This document shows positions 60,090 through 64,000 of a stretch of DNA of 64,000 nt, one piece after another. The stretch comes from Solibacillus sp040274725 (GTDB lineage Bacteria; Bacillota; Bacilli; Bacillales_A; Planococcaceae), in assembly GCA_040274725.1 (NCBI GenBank), contig JBEMAQ010000006.1:121991-185990 (forward strand), in the 5' to 3' direction. The translations under genes and the position numbers were made by a program. A model generated the notes under the pieces. That model did not search any database. It was not told the origin of the DNA and saw only the letters and a program-made list of their open reading frames with translations. Each line of letters begins with the position of its first letter. The stretch's first letter is position 1.

Positions 60090-61481
60090 TTATTCAGCAT
60101 TCGGATAAATCATTGTCGCAGGATCAACATACTCGTCGTACTGCGCTTCTGTAAGTAAACCTGAAGCAAGCGCCGCTTCTTTTAATGTTGTCCCTTCTTT
60201 ATGCGCCTTTTTCGCAATTGCCGCCGCACTTTCATAGCCGATGTAAGGGTTAAGCGCTGTAACAAGCATTAATGAATTTTTAAGATTTGCATCAAGTATT
60301 TCTGTGTTTGGCTCAATGCCAACAGCACAATTGTCATTGAAGCTTTGCATTGAATCCGCAAGTAAGCGAGCAGATTGTAGGAAATTATAAATGATTACCG
60401 GCTTGAATACGTTTAACTCAAAGTTTCCTTGAGAAGCCGCGAAACCGATTGTTGTATCGTTACCGAATACTTGGCACGCTACCATTGTCATCGCTTCAGA
60501 CTGTGTAGGATTTACTTTTCCCGGCATAATTGATGAGCCTGGCTCGTTTTCTGGAATTGTAATTTCACCGATACCAGAGCGTGGGCCAGATGCTAACCAG
60601 CGCACGTCATTCGCAATTTTCATTAAGTCCGCAGCAAGCGCTTTTAGTGCACCGTGCGCAGTCGTTACTTCGTCATGAGAAGTTAGAGCGTGGAACTTAT
60701 TTTCTGCTGTAATGAACTCTTTTCCTGTATACGCGGTGATTTCTGTCGCTACCATTTCACCGAATTTAGGGTGCGCGTTAATACCTGTCCCAACCGCAGT
60801 ACCACCAATCGCAAGCTCGCGCATGAAATCCGTCGTTACTTGAATCATTTTTTCTGATTTCACAAGCATATGCGTCCAGCCAGAAATCTCTTGGCCGAGT
60901 GTCAGTGGTGTCGCATCTTGTAAGTGCGTCCGACCGATTTTAATAATGTCGTTGAATTTTTCTTGTTTTTCTTGGAATGTCGCTTTTAATACGTTTAATT
61001 TTGGTAACACTAAATCTTCAACAGCGACGACTGCTGCAACATGTAGTGCTGTTGGGAATGTGTCGTTTGAGCTTTGTGACATGTTGACATCATCATTTGG
61101 ATGTACGCGCTCCTCTGCACCATCTGCCTCAAGCAGTTGATTTGCGCGGAATGATAATACTTCATTCACGTTCATATTTGATTGTGTACCTGAACCCGTT
61201 TGCCATACAACAAGTGGGAATTGATCGTCCCATTTACCAGCGATGACTTCATCTGCTGCTACAACGATTGCGTCTTTTTTCGCGTCAGCTAATTTGCCTA
61301 ATTTGTTGTTTGCAATCGCAGCAGAGCGTTTTAAAATCGCAAATGCACGCACGATTTCGATAGGCATTTTCTCTGTCCCGATTTTGAAGTTTTGTAGTGA
61401 GCGCTGTGTTTGCGCCTTCCATAGCTTGTCAGCCTCTACTTTGATTTCGCCCATTGTGTCTTTTTCAATACGGTATTCCAA
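60090..61481 (-). CDS. fumC: Fumarate hydratase class II
   Basis: This 463-residue iron-independent fumarase converts fumarate to malate in the TCA cycle. The signature GSSIMPGKVNPTQSEAMTMV (about 318-337, with the catalytic Ser loop) is present, with GSGTQSNMNVNEVLSFRANQ, HPNDDVNMSQSSNDTFPTAL and GRTHLQDATPLTLGQEISGW also typical. The start codon is TTG, with AAAGGAG 9 nt upstream. A putative Fur-controlled small RNA is encoded just upstream on the same strand but separated by a strong terminator. Confidence 0.95.
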   Translation of the reverse strand: MEYRIEKDTMGEIKVEADKLWKAQTQRSLQNFKIGTEKMPIEIVRAFAILKRSAAIANNKLGKLADAKKDAIVVAADEVIAGKWDDQFPLVVWQTGSGTQSNMNVNEVLSFRANQLLEADGAEERVHPNDDVNMSQSSNDTFPTALHVAAVVAVEDLVLPKLNVLKATFQEKQEKFNDIIKIGRTHLQDATPLTLGQEISGWTHMLVKSEKMIQVTTDFMRELAIGGTAVGTGINAHPKFGEMVATEITAYTGKEFITAENKFHALTSHDEVTTAHGALKALAADLMKIANDVRWLASGPRSGIGEITIPENEPGSSIMPGKVNPTQSEAMTMVACQVFGNDTTIGFAASQGNFELNVFKPVIIYNFLQSARLLADSMQSFNDNCAVGIEPNTEILDANLKNSLMLVTALNPYIGYESAAAIAKKAHKEGTTLKEAALASGLLTEAQYDEYVDPATMIYPNAE

Positions 61482-61545
61482 TATGAACAGCTCCTTTAAA
61501 ATTAATTTGTATATTCAACTAGCTTTGCTAGCGTGAACGCAGTGC

Positions 61546-61683
61546 CTATAAAAAAGTGGCAAATCGTGTGAGGGATTTGCCACTTTTTTATATAATATGA
61601 GAAAAGTAATTAAGTGAGTTTCGAAACGAGACCTGGGGGAACAGTTTCGAAAAAAAGTTAAAAACTAAGATGTCTTCCTTACA
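61546..61683 (-). ncRNA. Putative Fur-regulated small RNA with C-rich loop (FsrA-like)
   Basis: A minus-strand promoter (TTGACT/TATCAT, 17 nt apart) overlapped by a Fur box starts transcription near 61683. A strong terminator ends it near 61546, giving about 138 nt with no open frame. The RNA has a 9-bp hairpin (TTTCGAAAC/GTTTCGAAA, 61652-61644 and 61627-61619) whose 16-nt loop is TGTTCCCCCAGGTCTC. A C-run in a loop under Fur control is the design of B. subtilis FsrA, which pairs with G-rich ribosome sites. Alternatively it is an attenuated leader of fumC. Confidence 0.6.
61547..61591 (-). terminator. Rho-independent terminator of the putative small RNA
   Basis: AAAAAGTGGCAAATC and GATTTGCCACTTTTT form a perfect 15-bp stem with an 8-nt loop and T-runs on both strands. 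It lies 66 nt before fumC. Confidence 0.9.
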
Positions 61684-61685
61684 TT

Positions 61686-61704
61686 GATAATGATAATCTT
61701 TATC
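61686..61704. promoter_or_regulatory. Fur box
   Basis: GATAATGATAATCTTTATC matches the 19-bp Fur consensus at 18 positions (one A/T change). It covers the -10 of the minus-strand promoter. Confidence 0.88.
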
Positions 61705-61718
61705 AATTGTAAAGTCAA
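61690..61718 (-). promoter_or_regulatory. SigA-type promoter of the putative small RNA
   Basis: On the minus strand, TTGACT (61713-61718) and TATCAT (61690-61695) are 17 nt apart. Confidence 0.75.
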
Positions 61719-61841
61719 TAAAAAAACTGGAGTTTTTCGAAAATTTTTTTATTAGAGATAAAGTAGTAGGTTACGTTCGATTTATTTTGTGAAAAACCGT
61801 TCGTATTATGTATTGGAAGAAGGAAAAAATATTTAAAAACA

Positions 61842-61894
61842 AACAACGCCCATTCGCTACAGGTTACGTTGCAGCGACTAGGCGTTGTTTTTAT
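61842..61894. terminator. Bidirectional terminator after the 103-residue gene
   Basis: AACAACGCC/GGCGTTGTT with inner TCGCT/AGCGA, T-rich tails on both strands. It ends the minus-strand gene at 61921. Confidence 0.8.
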
Positions 61895-61920
61895 TGGTAT
61901 TCACGAATGGGGCACCTCGA

Positions 61921-62232
61921 CTAAACGACTTGTACATAGAAATCGCGACCATTTGTTAAGTGTGGGATTTCTACGTTTTTTTCTGTTCTGTAGTAGTTAG
62001 CAATATTTTTGGCCAATCCTGAATAGCCATTTAAGTATTCGCCTTGCTGAATTTCCTTTGCTGAGTTATGAAACTCAAAGTACAGCTTTGTGTCGGGGCA
62101 CATTTGGTTAATAATTTTTTGTAAATCTTGTTTTGGAATTTTGATTCCACGTGTGTAGCGGCATTCACGACGGTATGTGTGGTGAGAAACATTTACCGGC
62201 TTCGCCTCATTGATTATTGAAATGTTGTTCAT
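61921..62232 (-). CDS. Uncharacterised 103-residue protein
   Basis: I do not recognise this soluble protein. It has two Cys (RRECRYTRGIKIPKQDLQKI and NQMCPDTKLYFEF), several His and a Tyr/Asn-rich C-terminus ending GRDFYVQVV. GGAAGAGG is well spaced from ATG 62230-62232; an ATG 6 nt earlier sits too close to it. A promoter-sized gap and its own terminator suggest a single-gene unit. The upstream distance to ypsA is about 200 bp. Confidence 0.6.
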   Translation of the reverse strand: MNNISIINEAKPVNVSHHTYRRECRYTRGIKIPKQDLQKIINQMCPDTKLYFEFHNSAKEIQQGEYLNGYSGLAKNIANYYRTEKNVEIPHLTNGRDFYVQVV

Positions 62233-62434
62233 TCGCATCCTCTTCCTTTCATGTTAGAAAATATAACCTACTGCATTTTTATTATACCAAAAAAACACAA
62301 TAAGTAATCAGAAAATTTTGTTTTTAGTGGTTTTTTTTCTGGATTCACTGGAATTTCGATAATATAGGGCATAAATTCCGTGTGATAGCTAGAAATTAAC
62401 TGCTTTTTCGCGTAAATGTAACGGTAGAGAGGGA

Positions 62435-62998
62435 TTACTCCCAATAACCTTCATTTTGAATATCTTCGGCGATTGTTTGTAGGTCGTAAGCGTTAATTAG
62501 TATTAACTCATAATAATCGTGTGTCTCTTGGTAGGTTTTAATTAGTTTCTGAACGTATTTTGGTGAACCTTCGTTTTCCTCGTCATAAACAAGTAGTGCT
62601 GCGTCGGTATTATCGATAATAAACTTGTCCTTCTCGATAAACTGCCACGGTGCCTCGTATGGTCGTTTTGTTACCGATGTCACAAAATCCGCCTGTTGTA
62701 TTATATGTGTGTACGTCAGTTGTTTATGCTCATTCCAATTTTTTTCTTGCTCTAAAAATGGGGTAATAACGGAATATTTTAGTTCAGGGAATTCTTTTTT
62801 TAGCTCTAGTACAACCTGTGCAGCCCATGTTTCCACGCCTTGCTGTCCACTAATCACAACCCATTCAAGCCCGTCGTCTAGTAAAATGCGTAGCTGTTGC
62901 TCAATCGCACGCTTAATAATAGGAATGCCCTGGTGGTTATCGTTGAAAATGCCAAGCTCATGCGGTTTGTAGCCCGTAATGAAAATTGTTTTGATCAA
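62435..62998 (-). CDS. ypsA: YpsA-family (DUF1273, SLOG superfamily) protein
   Basis: This 187-residue protein matches YpsA: TIFITGYKPHELGIFNDNHQ at the start, EWVVISGQQGVETWAAQVVL (the SLOG-type G..G.E loop, about 45-64), KRPYEAPWQFIEKDKFIIDN and ALLVYDEENEGSPKYV. SLOG proteins bind nucleotide or ADP-ribose-type ligands; in bacilli YpsA has been linked to cell division and stress, the mechanism being unclear. The start is TTG with GAGGTGAT upstream. It stands alone. Confidence 0.88.
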   Translation of the reverse strand: MIKTIFITGYKPHELGIFNDNHQGIPIIKRAIEQQLRILLDDGLEWVVISGQQGVETWAAQVVLELKKEFPELKYSVITPFLEQEKNWNEHKQLTYTHIIQQADFVTSVTKRPYEAPWQFIEKDKFIIDNTDAALLVYDEENEGSPKYVQKLIKTYQETHDYYELILINAYDLQTIAEDIQNEGYWE

Positions 62999-63800
62999 AA
63001 TATCACCTCGTCCTTGTATTATAAGAGAAAAATTTACTTAATAGCAAAAGGTAACCTTACTATTTGGCTTGAATGTGCTACCGTTATGGCTGTTAATAAT
63101 ACTAGATTCAATAGTCGGTTAGCTAAAGACATTAATTGAATTTGATTTTTTAATATGCCTCATTTGAGTTGGTTATTTTTCCTACCATAATCATTTTTAA
63201 TAATTGAGAGTGAAGAAAATATGTAATAGTAAACGCTGCAAAGAATACTTGTGTAACCTATATGTCATTCATAGGCAGTCTCATTGTTATAAATAAAGCG
63301 ATTATTAATAACAGACGAATAATACTTTGTATATTTTAGTGTCCCTTTAGATTCATTATAGATAAAGTAGATGGCAAAATTATTTTAAAGATAATCGTTT
63401 TGAGTAAGAAAAGTTAAAAAAATTTCTTGAGTGATTTGTAAGAATTTCATTAAGGTTTCGATTTGATTTATAAACAACAGAGAAAATGCGAAAAATCTTA
63501 ACTGTTTTTGTTTAATCGGGGTATGTGTTTTTGAGATAGTAATCTAAGGATACTTTAAAAAAATGAAGTCTATTTTTCTAACAGGATTGCCTTTAATCAG
63601 TTGTTTCAAATATAATTATAAAGAGTTTCTACTATATTATGTGGTTTTCGCTAATTTTCCGTCTTGTAACAAATAATTGCTACGCATAATAAATGAACAA
63701 ACATCATAGTTAATTGACTGTTTTTCCGTGGAGTTTTGCATTTGATTATGCGCTATTTTTAGCTAAAATAGGGAGTGATAATTATCTTAAAATTAATTTC
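62999..63800. other. Intergenic region upstream of the rRNA operon
   Basis: About 800 bp of AT-rich sequence with many stops in all frames. I see no gene, tRNA or riboswitch. The part next to 63811 is A/T-tracted and could act as an UP element for the rRNA promoters. Confidence 0.45.
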
Positions 63801-63810
63801 CGAAAATGTG

Positions 63811-63839
63811 TTGACTTATTTGCTCCTTGCGTGTAATAT
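63811..63839 (+). promoter_or_regulatory. rRNA operon promoter P1
   Basis: TTGACT and TAATAT are 17 nt apart, upstream of a second similar promoter, as in bacillar rrn operons. Confidence 0.75.
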
Positions 63840-63901
63840 TATGTGAATCGCAAGTGAGATATACGAAATAAACAGCGATAAAATAACTTTCTAAAAAGTT
63901 G

Positions 63902-63930
63902 TTGACAAGTCATTTAAAACTTGGTAAGAT
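63902..63930 (+). promoter_or_regulatory. rRNA operon promoter P2
   Basis: A consensus TTGACA and TAAGAT are 17 nt apart. Confidence 0.8.
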
Positions 63931-63937
63931 ATAAAAG

Positions 63938-64000
63938 CTGTCACGAACGACAACGGTATGAACCTTGAAAACTGAACAAGCAACGTTAATGAATACAGCT
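63938..64000 (+). other. Start of pre-16S leader RNA
   Basis: GTATGAACCTTGAAAACTG and ACAAGCAACG resemble the conserved leader found before 16S (and in rRNA spacers) of Bacillus relatives. The 16S gene itself lies beyond the window. Confidence 0.65.

Noticed and set aside
61719..61894. A plus-strand small RNA from the Fur box to the terminator at 61842-61894
   Set aside because: I find no convincing plus-strand promoter; the consensus promoter and C-rich hairpin are on the minus strand.
1..64000. CRISPR arrays, insertion sequences, prophage or tRNA genes
   Set aside because: No regular spacer-repeat array, transposase, integrase, phage structural gene or cloverleaf was seen.

Overview
The window looks like chromosome of a Gram-positive, low-to-mid GC member of the Bacillota, most like the Lysinibacillus/Solibacillus branch (Caryophanaceae/Planococcaceae). 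The grounds are strong G-rich Shine-Dalgarno sites, several S-layer-homology (SLH) wall proteins, B. subtilis-type regulators (Zur, Fur, PerR-like boxes; guanine and lysine riboswitches), bacterial NO synthase and YpsA. This placement is inferred from gene content; no 16S sequence lies inside, although the last 200 bases carry tandem rRNA promoters and the start of a pre-rRNA leader. I saw no phage, insertion sequence, CRISPR array or tRNA.

Layout. 1-10 kb: wall and surface genes (a partial Ig-like secreted protein, two SLH proteins), a C45-type amidase, a Zur-controlled but frameshifted zinT, and a HAD phosphatase. 10-13 kb: small membrane proteins, EcsC, a BASS transporter and a 5'-truncated pirin. 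13-21.4 kb: first organosulfur region, with an SfnG-like flavin monooxygenase and an ATP-grasp ligase on the minus strand, divergent metY-ssuA-ssuC-ssuB, an Fe-alcohol dehydrogenase and an ssuE-like FMN reductase. 21.6-34.2 kb: DUF2252, a cupin with an early stop, an SLH protein, a heme-copper-oxidase-like membrane protein, an HssRS-like two-component system beside an MMPL exporter, and a 1555-residue transglutaminase-fold/SLH protein. 34.5-47.3 kb: HARE-HTH regulator plus AEC carrier, cold-shock protein, catalase, SLC13 carrier, hutU-hutI, LysR and sigma fragments, NO synthase, an Mrr-type nuclease and a CynX-type MFS carrier. 47.4-53 kb: riboswitch-lysP, an HD hydrolase pair, riboswitch-xpt-pbuX. 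53-60 kb: MCP remnant, Zn-alcohol dehydrogenase, second organosulfur operon (LLM monooxygenase-hcxA-ssuA-ssuC-ssuB). 60-64 kb: fumC, a probable Fur-controlled small RNA, an unknown gene, ypsA and the rrn promoter region.

How the parts fit. Two ABC-importer plus flavin-monooxygenase sets, an FMN reductase and a sulfhydrylase form a route from organosulfur compounds to sulfite/sulfide and then to homocysteine. Metal and heme control recurs: Zur boxes at zinT, an HssR-like box at the MMPL exporter, a possible PerR box at katA, and a Fur box at the putative small RNA, whose C-rich loop is perfectly complementary over 8 nt to the katA ribosome-binding site. The small RNA (an FsrA-like candidate) is the most promising undescribed element. 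Several genes are decaying (zinT, cupin, pirin, MCP, LysR, a sigma-like gene).
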